DNA of 64,000 bases, taken from contig KB445804.1 of NCBI GenBank assembly GCA_000320605.2, forward strand, positions 457,785 to 521,784, written 5' to 3'. Position 1 is the stretch's first letter; each line of letters begins with the position of its first letter. Both the position numbers and the translations under genes were made by a program. The DNA is from Gelatoporia subvermispora B. Its lineage: Eukaryota; Basidiomycota; Agaricomycetes; Polyporales; Gelatoporiaceae. This document shows, piece by piece, positions 34,791 through 47,080 of this stretch. The notes below the pieces were generated by a model. It was not told the DNA's origin. It saw only the letters and a program-made list of their open reading frames with translations, and did no database searches.

Positions 34791-35661
34791 AAATTACGGA
34801 TCATACTGTATTTCTTGCCAGCAGGAAGAATGTCGGATGAACCTCCGTGAAGGTCTAGCACGATTAGTTGATCAGAGTTGATTCGGTATGAAAACAATCG
34901 CCATTCCGACCTCGGTGAATATTTGTGGTTCGGATGCGTATGCCCACAGGGCGTAGACTGTCGTTGTCAGTTTTTTTGACTCGATGCGAAACAGTGAGGT
35001 ATAATAAGGTGGAACACTCTTGTCATATTCCTGCAATAATTATCTGCAAGGAGGTCTTGGCTGTCTATGCCTTGTTGCAGGAGAACAGCTCTGACAGCAG
35101 CCGACAGCCGCGAACGGTATTCAATTGCATCGTACGAGAAATACGGCCACCGATTTGCTAACCGCAGCATGGGTGTTACGTTGCATTCCGCTCGGTTGCG
35201 AAAGATGTACGTCAAGCAGTGCTTGTTCCTTGCGGAATGGGTACCCACGCATCACCGGCCTGCAGCTCGACGGCCGTTTTACACGCGTAGCAACACGTTT
35301 CGGGCGCGTGTTGCGGCGCATAAGCAGGATACCCGAGACGTTGAGATTCGCGGCCCTCGGAGTTTTCCAGAGATCGAACTGCTCCTCATATACCCAGTAC
35401 TGAGCTCTCCTGCGCGAAAGAGTGACCTGCTGCCTTTTCTCTCTCCCACATTGCGTCTTGCTCGTTGAGCTCAGTGTTCAGGGCCTTTCATTACGTCACA
35501 TACCCCATCAGGCAAGTCGGTTTCCCCATATGGAATGACACTGATCGGTCGAATGTGCTCCACAGGTCGCGGTTTCAGTCTGCGCCGTAATTCTCGTCCA
35601 GAACACGACACCCTACGCGAGGTAGACTTCATTCTGATATACCTGCTGTTTGTTTGGAGTC
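34791..35661. other. Intergenic; possible minus-strand coding traces at 35000-35632
   Basis: No complete gene is supported. On the minus strand, an ATG at 35632 opens a 53-codon frame with protein-like sequence (VEHIRPISVIPYGETD), and downstream frames show WVYEEQFDLWKT and CCYACKTAVELQAGDAW. They lie in different phases and I could not join them cleanly. Confidence 0.3.
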
Positions 35662-37030
35662 ATGACAAGCCGACCAGTTGTTGTCTCCTCACCCTCAGGT
35701 GATAGCGTATATTTCGACGCCCCCATTGCACACTTTGGCAACATGAGCGAAGCTACAGAGTCTGCCTCCCAGCCTACCCCAGCACCCGAAGCTGTCCCAA
35801 TCGCTCCTATCGAACCGACAGACAAAGAGGAACCAGTGCACGTCAAGAAACCCGGCGAGCCCTCCATCCTCCGCCTCCCACAAGAGGACGAGCCAGAGCT
35901 AGAGCTCAAGCCCGACGGCGCAGCCGACACCATCAAGGCCTCCTCCCGCTCAAAGCTCGCCGTCAGCACAACCGCTCCGCGTGATACCATGTCCGACTCA
36001 GGCTACGACTCTGCCCCGGGCGACGCCCCAGCCGCACGCCCCGCCTCGCGCGCGTCCCAAGCAAGCGCTGGCGGGCTCCAGTCCATTCCCGTCGTCTGGG
36101 CTGACTCCCCTGTCGATGCAGCCCCGCGTGCCGCCTCGCCCTGGAAGCGCTCCCGTTTCTCCCGCGCGGAGAGCCCGGAGAAGCGGCCCTCGTCCCTCCG
36201 ATCGTTCGCCACCGACGCCGGCGACCGCGAGAGTGTGCGTATGACGCCCACCGGCGGCAGCGCGGGATGGCGCTCGCAGGCGCCTGGCGAGCGCAGGCGG
36301 CGTGTGAGTCTTACCGGGGGCAGCTTTAGGAGTGGCGCGGGGACGGTGGGCCCGTCGGCGACGCCGAGGCTGGATGAGAGCTTCCATGCACGAAGCGCGA
36401 GTGCGGATGCGGAGCTGACGAACAAGCAGAAGGCGAAGCTTGATAAGGTGGCGGGTGAGTAGACTTAGTTGCGTTGATATCAAACAGTATTTCATGCTTA
36501 TGTGACTCGATGCCGACCATTAGTGAAGGACGGCAAGTGGATGGCAAAGGTAATCAAGGAGGAAGCTAAGGCAGAGAAGAAGGCACTTGAGGAGGCTATG
36601 AAGGAGCTCTCGGAGATTCAAAAGCTCCAAAAAATGGCAATAAAGGTGCGTTGTGTATCAAAGCTAGCACGGAACTACATCTCAAACTTGGTGCGTCGTA
36701 GGATGAGTCAAAGGCACACGCGGCACATGCAAAGGCTCTCCGTCAGTACCACAAGGAAGAGCTAGATTTCTTTGCGGCGCGAGCAAAATTTGAGAAAGCT
36801 CAAGCGGAGCTGCAAGCCCAGGAGGACGCGCGAGAAGCAGCTCGGAATCATGCAGAAGAAGCCACAGAGATGCTCCAAGAGAAAAATAGGGAGGTTGAGT
36901 GGCTGAGGGCGCAGAAGGCTGTTGATGACGTGAGTGGCAATTTCGACCTCCTAAGGTTTGCATATGCTGACTGACACTCCATCTATAGCGTGAACGAGAA
37001 GCGAAGCTTGCACAGCTTGCCGGGAAATGA
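35662..37030 (+). CDS. Basic, disordered protein with C-terminal coiled coil (Ncp1-like)
   Basis: Four exons (35662-36454, 36524-36645, 36702-36929, 36989-37030) give 394 residues. The first 250 are Ser/Pro/Arg-rich and disordered, with repeated SP, RSxSP and RRRRVSLTGGSF phosphorylation-like motifs. From about 255 a charged helix starts (LTNKQKAKLDK), then WMAKVIKEEAKAEKKALEEA and a long Lys/Glu/Ala coiled coil to the end (EREAKLAQLAGK). Agaricomycete proteins of this layout are often labelled DNA-binding protein Ncp1; that link is from memory and not tested. A second in-frame ATG at 35743 (MSEATES) may be the true start. Confidence 0.8.
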
Positions 37031-37411
37031 TTATGGCATTTGATGATTTGATGTTCTTCAGGACTGGACTTCCTGGATGCTGGACCATCTTATATATGTA
37101 GTACTTCGTTCTGTTCTACCTTCTTCTCGCATGCAACGTTGATGAAAGCTCATTTGCCCTTGGGGATTTTTTGGTCTTCGAACATGATTTCCGACTCTGG
37201 TTGTGGTACGAGATAGAAGCACGGTCACACGAGTACATTCATCGGGAACTGCTAGTATTACACGTTCTTGGGAAGCCTCGCATTCTACTCATTTACTTGT
37301 CACACGGCTGCCTCTTCTGATTCATCCATCGGTATTTCGGAGATCGTGGTCATCTTGTATTCCGAAGGATCATCGCGATATTCGGGTCCGGCTGGAAGAC
37401 TTGATAAGCAC
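37031..37411. other. Convergent intergenic region
   Basis: Short stretch between the ends of the coiled-coil gene (+) and the phosphate transporter (-). Nothing recognised. Confidence 0.5.
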
Positions 37412-39593
37412 TCACCGAGTACAGCAACCAGATGAACACTGACAAGTATGCAGGAACTCATCCTGCTCCTCATTCGACAAATCCTCGAGTGTCTTCTGCT
37501 TCGTCTCAGGTATAAGCAGTGTCGAGAAAATTGCGGTGATCATGAGGGCGCCGAATATCTGCATTCTATATATCTCCAACGTGTTCACACACATCATGGC
37601 GAAAGTACAAGATCCTTACATGTGTCCGATCCACATATTTTCTCCGCCAATGTCCTTGAGCCACTGGAATGCGATCTGCGCGAGTACGGCGCCAAGCTTG
37701 CCACTTGCGGCGGAGATGCCGTGTGCTGTTGAGCGGTACCGCGTCGGGAATGCCTCACCGGGAATGACGAATGTCGTCGTGTTTGGGCCGAGGCTCTGTG
37801 CAAAGTCTGCGAAGCAGTAAAGAAAGATGAACGCCGAGCGCGCAGAGGATGTCGTCTGCGTTAGCTTGTTATATGCCGAACCTAGTGCAGCGCGAGCGGA
37901 AGACGGTTTGGCATCAATTTCAGCATGTCGTACTCAGCATACTCAGCAGACAAAGAGAGAAATACGCACCCATGGCGATGAGCAGAATGGTGTTGATGGT
38001 GAAACCTGTGAGCTGCAACGGGATACGGCCCCAGGTATCGATGAGCAGGAAGCAGGTAGCGTAACCAGGGATGAACCCTGCGATGGACAGGATGAGGTTT
38101 CCAATAGACACGTTACGCATGTTCTGGTATACGATCGCTCCGGTGCTGCTCAGGTCCTTGCTGGGCGACCCAAAGTGAATGGCCTCCAATAGAATAGAAC
38201 TATTCAAGCTCAGGCCGTACACTGCAACCTGTAGGAAGAGAAGGTGGAGATTTTGCAAGCCATAGTGACCAGAAAGCTTACATCGAAAACAAACCAGGAC
38301 CATGAGGTGCCTATGAGCACCTTCATATTTTTCCACTGCGAGAAATAGGCGACAAAGTCGTGTCGCGATGCTTTAGGTCCGTTAGCACGGATCATGGGCG
38401 CTCCCGAACCGACGGAGCCGGTTTCAAGGTAGCTGTCGACATCCCTTGCCGCCTGAGCTACGTTGCTTTCAATGTCCATAGTGAATCGCGGGCTCTCTGG
38501 GATGGTAAGGCGGAAGTAAAGCGCGATGACTGCAGGGACGCAGCCCAAGCCGATGATAATGCGCCAGATCTGGTCTAGACCCTTCAGGAGTGCAGCATCG
38601 TCTTTGAGGATGGAGGACTTGTAGGCAGTGATTATGATGGTAGACAAAATTGTGGCAGCTGACAGTCGTACATGGTCCGTTAGTGTGGTCTTCAGATAAT
38701 GAATGATGAACGAGCTTACTGAGTTGGCCCCAGCCGTAGTTTGAAAATACAACAGCCATGAGTCGGCCACGAATCTTAACGGATGAGAACTCTGCTGAAA
38801 TGACTGAGCTCAAAGGATAATCCCCTCCGACCCCTATTCCCATCTGTCATAAGCGTCAGGATCTCCCGATCGACATAGTATGGATCGGTGAAAGACTTAC
38901 AATCAATCTCCACATGATAAGGAGGTTGATAACATTGACGGCATAGCCTGATGCACAGATAGTTTGACCAAATGTTGCGACGATCATTATAGTAAGTTCT
39001 AATCCATCTAAATGGATCAATGTCAAAGCGCTGCGGGTGTCAAGGTGCAGGGACATACATACATATGCGCTTGCGGCCGAGAACGTCCCCTAGCCATCCG
39101 AAGAGCAATTGTCCGATGATGGTACCAGCCGGGGTAGCGATCTTCACTCCCAATCCTTGCCCGAGACCAAGCGATCTACCTGCGATGCCAGGCATAGAAG
39201 GGTCCTGCGCTGCAGCAAGAAATGCAATCAGGCACTAAGCCAAGGGTTACGCGACATTGACCAAGTACCTGTACCGTACAGGTATCCCAGCATGGTTGTG
39301 ATAAGATTGATGGCGTATATGTCATAGCTGTGTGTCAACTGTCGTATTGACAAGCCGTTGGCATAACTGGGAATAAACACTAGTGCATACCCATCGGCAA
39401 AAAATCCAGTTCCAGCAACAAGAGCGATTTTAATATGGAACCATCTGAATTCGAAACACGTGAAGAAATAGAATATATCGAAGTGTTAAGTAGAAACGTA
39501 CGAGAAATGCGCCTGGTCCATTTTGGCTAAAACCGCCCTCCGCCGTTCATTGACTTGGCGAGCAGTCGTTGGCTCCTGCTCGTACACGTCCAT
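37412..39593 (-). CDS. Inorganic phosphate:H+ symporter, MFS family (PHO84-like)
   Basis: Ten exons (39593-39502, 39444-39391, 39327-39275, 39209-39063, 39007-38901, 38843-38720, 38658-38282, 38228-37970, 37881-37620, 37565-37412) give 542 residues, normal for the phosphate:H+ symporter family. The N-terminal tail NERRRAVLAKMDQAHFSWFH leads into twelve predicted membrane helices. Family marks: AINLITTMLGYLYG, the MFS loop GWLGDVLGRKR, GIGVGGDYPLSSVISAEF, NYGWGQL, the WRIIIGLG helix, PESPRFTMD before the central loop, LIDTWGRIPLQLTG, and PGEAFPTRYRSTAHGISAASGKLGA. It should import phosphate across the plasma membrane with protons. Twelve helices are inferred from the family and were not counted one by one. 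Confidence 0.94.
39457..39462. promoter_or_regulatory. CACGTG E-box in intron 1 of the phosphate transporter
   Basis: A palindromic CACGTG lies inside the first intron. In yeast this is the Pho4 site of phosphate-starvation genes. Whether the intron site is used here is unknown; a 6-bp match can occur by chance. Confidence 0.25.
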
Positions 39594-41010
39594 GCTGTTG
39601 GATGGCACTCTACGCAATGGGCCGAGGATGAATGAGGCTGGGGCAGTGAGGACCTCGAAGGGGCCATTCGGCGGTAAGGTCCAAGAAGCTATGTACTATA
39701 CATTAACGGTAGGCAGCTACCTCCAGCCATCTCAAGTGAGAAGAAGTGTAAGTAGTGAGACCGATGAACGTGCGTGGACCAAAATTACGAGGCACGCGAC
39801 GCCCCTTGGTCTAGACAGAGAAGCCCAGTCATTGTCACATTTGCTAAGAGCGGATCCGAGCGTGGTGCCTATGGGTGGGCAATTCTGCGACTGTGTGGGC
39901 AATGCTTCTGCGACGCTGTCAGAAGGTGCCGAAGAGAGTTCTGGGGCCATCACATTCACGTCTTTGAGCGATAGATACGATCATACCAAGTCTGAAGGTG
40001 GGTCTATTCATATACTGATCTCTGGATTCAGGGATTTTGGCGCCGTTGTAAACCATCCACTCAATGTGCAGGAACGACGAGAAGCGAGGCGAACAGACTC
40101 ATCCTTAGGCTGACATAGAGTCTCAGAAGATAGCTGAAGAGCACACAACATGTTGAGAATACTTGTGCCACAAAGCTGCCAAGGAAGGCCGGGGAAAGTA
40201 GTAGCTGACATTGAGCGTCTTAGTGTCCGGCTGCAGTAATTTGAGACCCTATATCAAACTATATCGGCGGCAAGTGCTCCAGACCGTTGTGCTGTGTAAG
40301 TCTACAGTGTGCAATATGCTCCGAAAAGCAGGTAGAGTCTGGACAGCCAGGATAGCAATGGGTTGAAGGCGAATGCCGACTCACTTATTCAATGTGACAT
40401 GTTCGAGGAAATGTCCCGGGGCTGAAGGATCACATAAATGCGGGAATACTGCAAGAATACAGGGTAGCCAAAGATACGAGTAGATACGCCGTCTGTCCAG
40501 AGGTGAGTAGGGTGTAACTTGCAATGAGAGAATTGTGAAACAAGCGATCATAGTGAGTGCTATCTCTCACGGTGACGATTCACCCAGCTCAGACGGACAT
40601 TCAGGTGATGTGCCACTTGGTCCTCATTCAGCCGTGGTCGCCCATGTCACCATCTGAGTTGAAAGACACATGCTGAAAAATAGCCTGGGACAGAGGTCCC
40701 TACAATCTTTGTTGACGGAGTCACTGACAACTTACAAAAATCAGTTTGTCGAACTGTCGAGTCCTTCGGCGAGTCGCGACGGTGGGCGCCAGTGGTGCGA
40801 ACGTGATGACCGTGTGAATGGATATCCTGATCGAGATGTGATAACGCGCTCCTTGCTTGCCGTGCAGATTCGTCGACGGTAGCGCACCGCGGTGACTACG
40901 CCAATCCTGCAATTCTCTCCATTCCCCATGAGCTCTACACGAGCTCGTCTGTAACAACACATTTACTACTCTGAGCTATCAAACGCATAGCTCAGACTTT
41001 GCAATATTCC
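39594..41010. promoter_or_regulatory. Divergent promoter region, phosphate transporter and Mgm1
   Basis: 1.4 kb between facing-away start codons. No gene is supported. The frame at 39523-40113 (+) is antisense to the transporter start and looks like chance. Confidence 0.45.
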
Positions 41011-44000
41011 ATGTATCCCGCCTTCCGCCGTCACCTTTCGTCCATCCTCTCGCGTAAGAAGGTCGCTCCCTCGAATGCCTTCCACAAAGACCGTGACGCC
41101 CTCCGGGCGCCGAACAGGCAATTCGCCACATTCTTGACGTCGTACAACCTAAGGTCGCGTGCACGTCGTACGGTTGCTCCGGCTGCTCTGCGCAATGTGC
41201 ACATTCGGGCGCTATCCTACTCCGCGATCCCGAGGTTCATGCTCAGGGCGCTACGCGTGCCAATCGCTGGAGTGACTGTTGGTGCTGGAGGTCTTACCTA
41301 TGCCAACTACAAATTTGAAGGTGAGTTATATTGATTAGTTGTTCAATACGGAGGGGTGACAGTCCTCGTGTGCTAACAGAGTTCAGGAAAACGTCCGCAA
41401 ACTGGATAGCGACCGCGCAGGATACTGCTGCAGACTTGCTCGATACCGCCTCGGATGCTGTCAATTCAGTCTCTGGAACGGTCAAATCTGTCTCTGCTCG
41501 TGTATCAGATCGTGTTTCTGAAGTCAAATTGCCTGAAATTGAGACGCCACAATTCTTGAAGGACCTCTTCGCGGCTTTCGAAGGCCAGGATGGTCAGAAA
41601 GGGGAGGGGGGAGAGGGTGGCTCGAGTAGTTCAGGAAAAGGACCTAACGAGGACGACGCTGCGGCACTGGCTATGATGATGGCAGCAGCGACACTCTCCG
41701 CTTCGGACTCGAAGGCTGCGGACGCGGACACGTCGAGCGCGGATCCGCGACAAAATGGCCTGATGCACCTCACGCGCAAGCTCATCGAGATCAGGACTAT
41801 GCTGTTGAGCATTGACCAGAGCGACTCGCTCAAGCTGCCCAGCATTGTTGTTATCGGAAGCCAGAGCTCTGGCAAGAGTTCTGTGTTGGAGGCTATTGTG
41901 GGGCATGAGTTCCTGCCCAAGTACGTCTTCGATGCTCCGTGTTTCTTTCTAATGTCATTGCACATAACTCATCACGCTCCCCAGAGGAAATAACATGGTA
42001 ACCCGTCGACCCATTGAACTCACACTCATCCATACTCCTGCAAATGAAGGTGGCAAGGAGTATGGCGAGTTCCCTGCCCTCGGTCTTGGCAAGATTACGG
42101 ACTTCACACAGATACAACGCGTTCTGACGGATCTCAACCTCGCTGTTCCTGCATCAGAAGCTGTATCCAACGAGCCCATCGACCTCCGCATTTACTCGCC
42201 GCGCGTACCGGACTTGACTTTGATTGATCTGCCAGGCTACATCCAAATTGCGTCGATGGATCAGCCAGAGTCACTGAAGGAGAAAATTGCCGGCCTCTGT
42301 GAACGGTACATTCGCGAGCCGAACATTATTTTGGCTGTATGCGCTGCCGATGTTGACCTTGCAAACTCCCCGGCCCTCCGCGCTAGTCGCAAGGTGGATC
42401 CACTAGGACTGCGGACAATCGGTGTGATCACGAAGATGGATTTGGTACCGCCAGAACAGGGTGCAGTGATCCTATCCGGCAATCGCTATCCGCTTCACCT
42501 AGGCTATGTTGGAGTCGTGTGCAAGCCCTCAGGAAAGCAACCCAGGGACGAGTCGACAGCAGTGCTCGCGACGCGCGCCGAGATGGACTACTTCATGGGC
42601 CACCGCGAGCACTTCGGGTCAGGGCAGGTGATGGTGGGCACGGACACGCTCCGACGGCGGCTCATGGAGGTGCTTGAGTCGTCGATGGCATCGTCGCTGC
42701 ACGGGATCACGAACGCGGTGCAGCTTGAGCTCGAGGAAGCGCAATACCAGTTCAAGGTGCAGTACAACGATCGGCGCGTCTCCGCCGAGTCCTACGTCGC
42801 CGAGGTCGTCGACACGCTCAAGACGCGCGTGCGCGAGTGCGCCGCGCAGTTCCGTCGCCCGGCCGTCCGCGCGCGGCTGAAGGCACTCCTCGACGAGCGC
42901 GCGTTTGGCATCCTCGAACAGCTCTACTGGGCAGACCGTCGCGCTCCTGAGCTCGCCGCGCTCGCGGCTGACTCGCGCGTCAAGCCAGAGGATGTCGAGC
43001 CATACTGGCGCTACAAGCTCGAGGCCGCATCATCGCTACTTACGAAGTCGGGCGTCGGGCGTGACGCGACGCTGCTCGTCGCAGAGGGGCTGCGAGGGCT
43101 CATCGAAGCGATCGCCGCGGGTGAGCCGTTCACGCACCACCCGCGTACGGCGGAACGCCTAGTGCAGTTTGCGCACGGGATCCTCAGGGAGCGCGTTGGG
43201 ATCACGTCAGACCAGGTCGAGAACTGTATCAAGCCGTACAAGTACGAAGTCGAGGTTGAGCCGCGCGAGTGGGAGGCGGGTCGTGCAGAGGCGGTCGGCC
43301 TGTACGAACACGAGCTGGAGATGTGCGAGGGGAAGCTGAAGGAGATCCGCAAGCGTGTTGGTGGGAACCGTAGGTTGAATGCGCTCACATCGTATGTGCG
43401 CTCGCTCGAGGAGAAGGAGAAGGAGAGGAAGCAGAGGAGGCTCGCTGCGCCTGAAGGGGAGGAACCCGAGCCGATGGCGGACCTTAACGGTGACGATTAT
43501 CGGTACCCGCCTGCGCAGATTCTGGATGGTAAGCGTTGAATTGTATTATACTCACCGCTAAGTATACTGATGCGATTGTTCTATGTAGCTCGTCATGCTA
43601 TGCTTTACAGCGAACGTCTGAACATCCTCAAGCTACGTCTCTCCACTCTCAAGTCGAAGCGATGCAAGGCAGGACCCGAGAATGATGTCCTCTGCCCAGA
43701 GGCTTTCTTGGAGGTGGTCACGGACAAGCTTGCATACACTTCAGCAATGTTCATTAACATTGAGTTACTGGAGCATTTCTTCTACCAAGTATGGCCACGA
43801 CCTCAACCCGCTTACGCTACCTACTGATTACATTTGATTATAGTTCCCCAGAGAGATCGACTCGCGCTTGCTATACGACCTCGAGCGCCGGGAAATCGTC
43901 GAGTTCGCTCGAGAGAATCCTGAGATTCGTAGACATCTCGACCTACAGGAGCGTAAGGACAAATTGGAGGAGGTGCGTGCTGATCGGTGCCGCGATTTGA

Positions 44001-44124
44001 CAAGTTATTGACTCTTTACTCGGACCAGGTCATGAAGCAGCTGAACAGCCTAGCGACCCTGAGGCCAGACGTTCAGCCCAGCCCTCGGCGACAGCGCGGA
44101 CTTTTCGGTGGCATGTTCAACTAG
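41011..44124 (+). CDS. MGM1: Mitochondrial inner-membrane dynamin-like GTPase (Mgm1/OPA1)
   Basis: Six exons (41011-41320, 41380-41920, 41985-43528, 43589-43788, 43844-43972, 44029-44124) give 939 residues, in line with Mgm1/Msp1. An Arg/Ser-rich presequence is followed by a hydrophobic anchor (about 80-100, [17 protein letters not shown]). An Ala/Met-rich stretch ([15 protein letters not shown]) could be the second hydrophobic region cleaved by rhomboid protease. The GTPase domain starts about residue 255: G1 GSQSSGKSS, switch Thr in MVTRRP, G3 DLPGY, G4 TKMD. The middle and effector (stalk) helices fill the rest, ending in [18 protein letters not shown] and a GLFGGMF tail. It drives inner-membrane fusion and cristae shape. 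The 3' end converges on the SCP2 gene, leaving 162 bp. Confidence 0.96.
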
Positions 44125-44286
44125 ATACTCGGCTCAGTTACCCTGGAACTAGGATTATGACGACTTGTTACGTTTGCACACTGCTCATATAATGCATCTC
44201 ATGGTCGAAGCAAAGAAAGGTAGCCAGATGGAATGTATGCGGAATTATACAATCAATAAGATTACAGGTACATCATGAACGTGTAT

Positions 44287-44893
44287 CTATAGCTTAGCTT
44301 TTGTCTTCGCGGCCTGTGGAAGGAATGCACATCAGTACGGGACTAAGATAGCAGGGTCTAAGACAGACCTTGAGCACGCCGTCGAGCTTGGTAGCGAACA
44401 TCATATTGCCCTTCGTCTTCAGTTTGCCGGTCATGAAGGCCTTCTGGCCGTCAGTCTGAATGCCCGTGTCAGTTGCTGTCTCACCCGGACACGCATGCAT
44501 GATGTACCTTGCCCGCAGCCAGGTCCTGGAATGTCTCGTCCGACATAAGGATGGTCACGTTTGGTTTCGACTTTGCCGCGCCCTTGTAGACGGAGCCGGT
44601 CGTCTTCAGGTCGATGGTCCAGATGCCCTCCTTGCCCTCCGCGTTCTTCAGACGCAGCTCGAAGATGCCATTGGTCTGTGTGTCGCGAGATTAGAGGGGT
44701 AAGGCGATGTCACGCAGCACGCACCTTCTTGATCTGCGCCTTCTTCTCCTCGTCATTGTAGCCGTCGAACACGGCAGCGAGAGCAGCAATGATGTCCGAG
44801 GACTGAGTGAAGCGCAGATGTGAGCCTCTGATGTCGTTGTAAACGGTGGCGGATGATACAGACCTTGAAGCCGGCTTCCTTGATGTCGGACAT
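44287..44893 (-). CDS. SCP2-domain sterol/lipid carrier protein, peroxisome-targeted
   Basis: Five exons (44893-44864, 44802-44725, 44675-44508, 44455-44369, 44313-44287) give 129 residues. It is a stand-alone sterol carrier protein 2 domain: AGFKSSDIIAALAAVFDGY, IKKTNGIFELRLKN, GIWTIDLKTTGSVYKG, VTILMSDETFQDLAAGK, TDGQKAFMTGKLKTKGNMM and FATKLDGVLK. Such proteins bind fatty acyl-CoAs and sterols. The last three residues, Ala-Lys-Leu, fit a type 1 peroxisomal targeting signal, so import into peroxisomes is likely. A TATA box sits about 60 bp upstream. The final exon encodes just the eight-residue tail with the targeting signal. Confidence 0.96.
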
Positions 44894-44953
44894 GGTGAGG
44901 GTGTGACAGAGGCGAGGGGAGAGTATACAGGAGTGGTTCAGGCGGACGAGAAG

Positions 44954-44960
44954 TTATATA
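44954..44960 (-). promoter_or_regulatory. TATA box of the SCP2 gene
   Basis: TATATAA on the minus strand, about 60 bp upstream of the start codon, suggesting high or regulated expression. Confidence 0.55.
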
Positions 44961-46043
44961 GAAGAGGGAGATGGGGCTGTGGAACGGTTGGGGACGGCGC
45001 TTGGTAGCGAGTCTCAGTCGGCCATCTGAGCTCGATGTACTCACCGAACAGATCCCGCGTGCACGCACGGCATGTGATTGTCCTCCCGTATGCTCTCTCA
45101 AGCGCCCACTGTTCAAGTACTTACTCCTTCCATCCTCCATCTCACAACATACGATTTCTCAACGGTGTTGTTCTCGTGAACATTGAACAGTCTGAGACAC
45201 CTGAACTTGTACCCACACTACTTCAGATGCGCTTTACCACAGCTCGGTTAGCTCGCAGTCAGTAAGGTTACTCAACTGGGCTAGCTACCATGCGCCCCCC
45301 GGCATCATAGTATCTACGTCGAATGATTCGGAGGAGATTAGGCTGTGAACTCTACACTTTGCTGGATTGCCGCTCTGCCGATATCACCAATATCTTTCGG
45401 GAATGTGTCTCCCTTTTGACATGGACGATCTGGGCCTCACGCTCGCCGAGCTTGCGAGTCGCGGAACCCAGAAACCAGTGGTTGCCGTTGTCTCATCTTA
45501 TGTTTACTCGGTGCATCCACAGGCATAGATATTCCCGGTGGCGATTTGCGAGGGGGGCTCATAAATTGATTATCGACTAGGACAGACATTCACCTGTCCC
45601 AAGTTTACTTCGCCATAAATATTCATGTCCCTTCGACATCGATTGCTTCGCCTTGCGGCTTTACCACTGAAGTTGTGGCATATGATGGTAACAGTTTGAG
45701 CCATAGTTTTTCAGGAAGATATCTAACTCTGAGCAAAGCTGTTCTGCTTCTTCTGTGTGATGCGGGTCACCTTCTGTGTGCTGCAGAGGGCACGCGTCTA
45801 CTGCAGTACGTCACGATCTTCTCACAGCTCCCTTCGTCCGGCAAGCTCGGCTCACATACATCCAAACTCCTGTTCAAAAAGTCACTGGACAGTATTTAAT
45901 GCCACCCTAGAGATAGCCAGGATCACGCACCTCACGGCGTCCCGACGGATTCCAGACTTGTTCCGTATATCTTAAACGACATGATCTAACCAGGATGTTC
46001 AGTTATTCGGACATTTTCCCCGACTAGTCTGCACCTGCCTAGC
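44961..46043. promoter_or_regulatory. Divergent promoter region, SCP2 and DapA-family gene
   Basis: No gene is supported between the two facing-away start codons; frames here are short and unlike known proteins. Confidence 0.45.
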
Positions 46044-47080
46044 ATGTCGCCCGCAACGCCCCCTCCGTCAGGAATATACGTGCCTTCTGTGCTATTCTTC
46101 GATGAGAATGAGGATTTTGACATTGCCTCAATTAAGGCCCATGTTTTGCGACTAGCTCAGGTACACCGTTCCGTCTTTGCGATCGAATATATTACGGCTT
46201 AATTCATTCACACATGTAGGGCGGTGTAACTGGTATTCTAGTTCAGGGAAGTAATGGCGAAGCCCAACACCTCTCGCATGATGAGCGAAAGGAGGCAATT
46301 CGCATTACAAGACAAACGCTTGATGAGAACGGCTTCCAGCAAGTCGTGATCGTCGCGGGGACAGGTGGTCAGTCGACTCGAGAAACGAAGAAATTGTGCG
46401 CGGATGCGGCAGACGCAGGCGCAGAGTACTGTTTGGTGTTGACACCTGCAGTATGGCCTCCCCAGATGACTCCTGCAAATATTCTCCGTTTCTACCGAGA
46501 GGTAGGTGTATCGCTTGCTTCCTCTTCAATTATTAATCGTACGATCACGTAGGTCGCAGATGCATCGTCTATCCCAACCATGGTGTATAACTTCCCGGTG
46601 GTCACGGCTGGGCTCGACCTCACCTCGGACATCATCTACGAGCTCGCGCAGCACCCAAACATCGTCGGAACGAAGCTCTCTTGTGGAAACGTCGGCAAGC
46701 TTCACCGCCTTACATCCTCCGTTCCTGCGTCGAAATTCGCTACGTTCCCCGGTGTGTCCGACGTCTTCCTCCAAGGACTCGCCTCTGGCAGCGCCGGCCT
46801 TATCGGTGCGCTTCCTAACATCGCACCCAAGGCACACGCAGAGCTATACAGACTCTATAAGGCGGGAAGGATGGAAGAGGCGGAGCGCCTGCAGGGATTA
46901 CTGGGGCATGCGGATTGGGAACTCACTAAGATGGGTAGTATTGCAGGCATCAAGGCAGCCTGCGTGAAGCACTTTGGCTACGGCACGTCGGTTGTCCGGG
47001 GGCCTCTGGATGTGGTCGAGTTCGACACGGCCAGCACTGGGAAGCTCGATGAGCTCATTTTATTAGAAATGTCGCTGTAG
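46044..47080 (+). CDS. DapA/NanA-family class I aldolase or lyase
   Basis: Three exons (46044-46160, 46220-46501, 46553-47080) give 308 residues, the usual size for the family. The (beta/alpha)8 barrel marks are clear: GILVQGSNGEAQHLSHDER, VIVAGTGGQSTRET, MVYNFPVVTAG with catalytic Tyr145, and IVGTKLSCGN with the Schiff-base Lys174. The family includes dihydrodipicolinate synthase, N-acetylneuraminate lyase, 4-hydroxy-2-oxoglutarate aldolase and sugar-acid dehydratases. Fungi make lysine by the alpha-aminoadipate route, so a lysine role is unlikely. Which 2-oxo acid it handles cannot be told from sequence. The start is the first ATG, followed closely by the first barrel strand (YVPSVLFF). Confidence 0.94.

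Noticed and set aside
39523..40113. 196-codon plus-strand frame near the phosphate transporter start
   Set aside because: It is partly antisense to the transporter's first exon and shows no domain or conserved motif.
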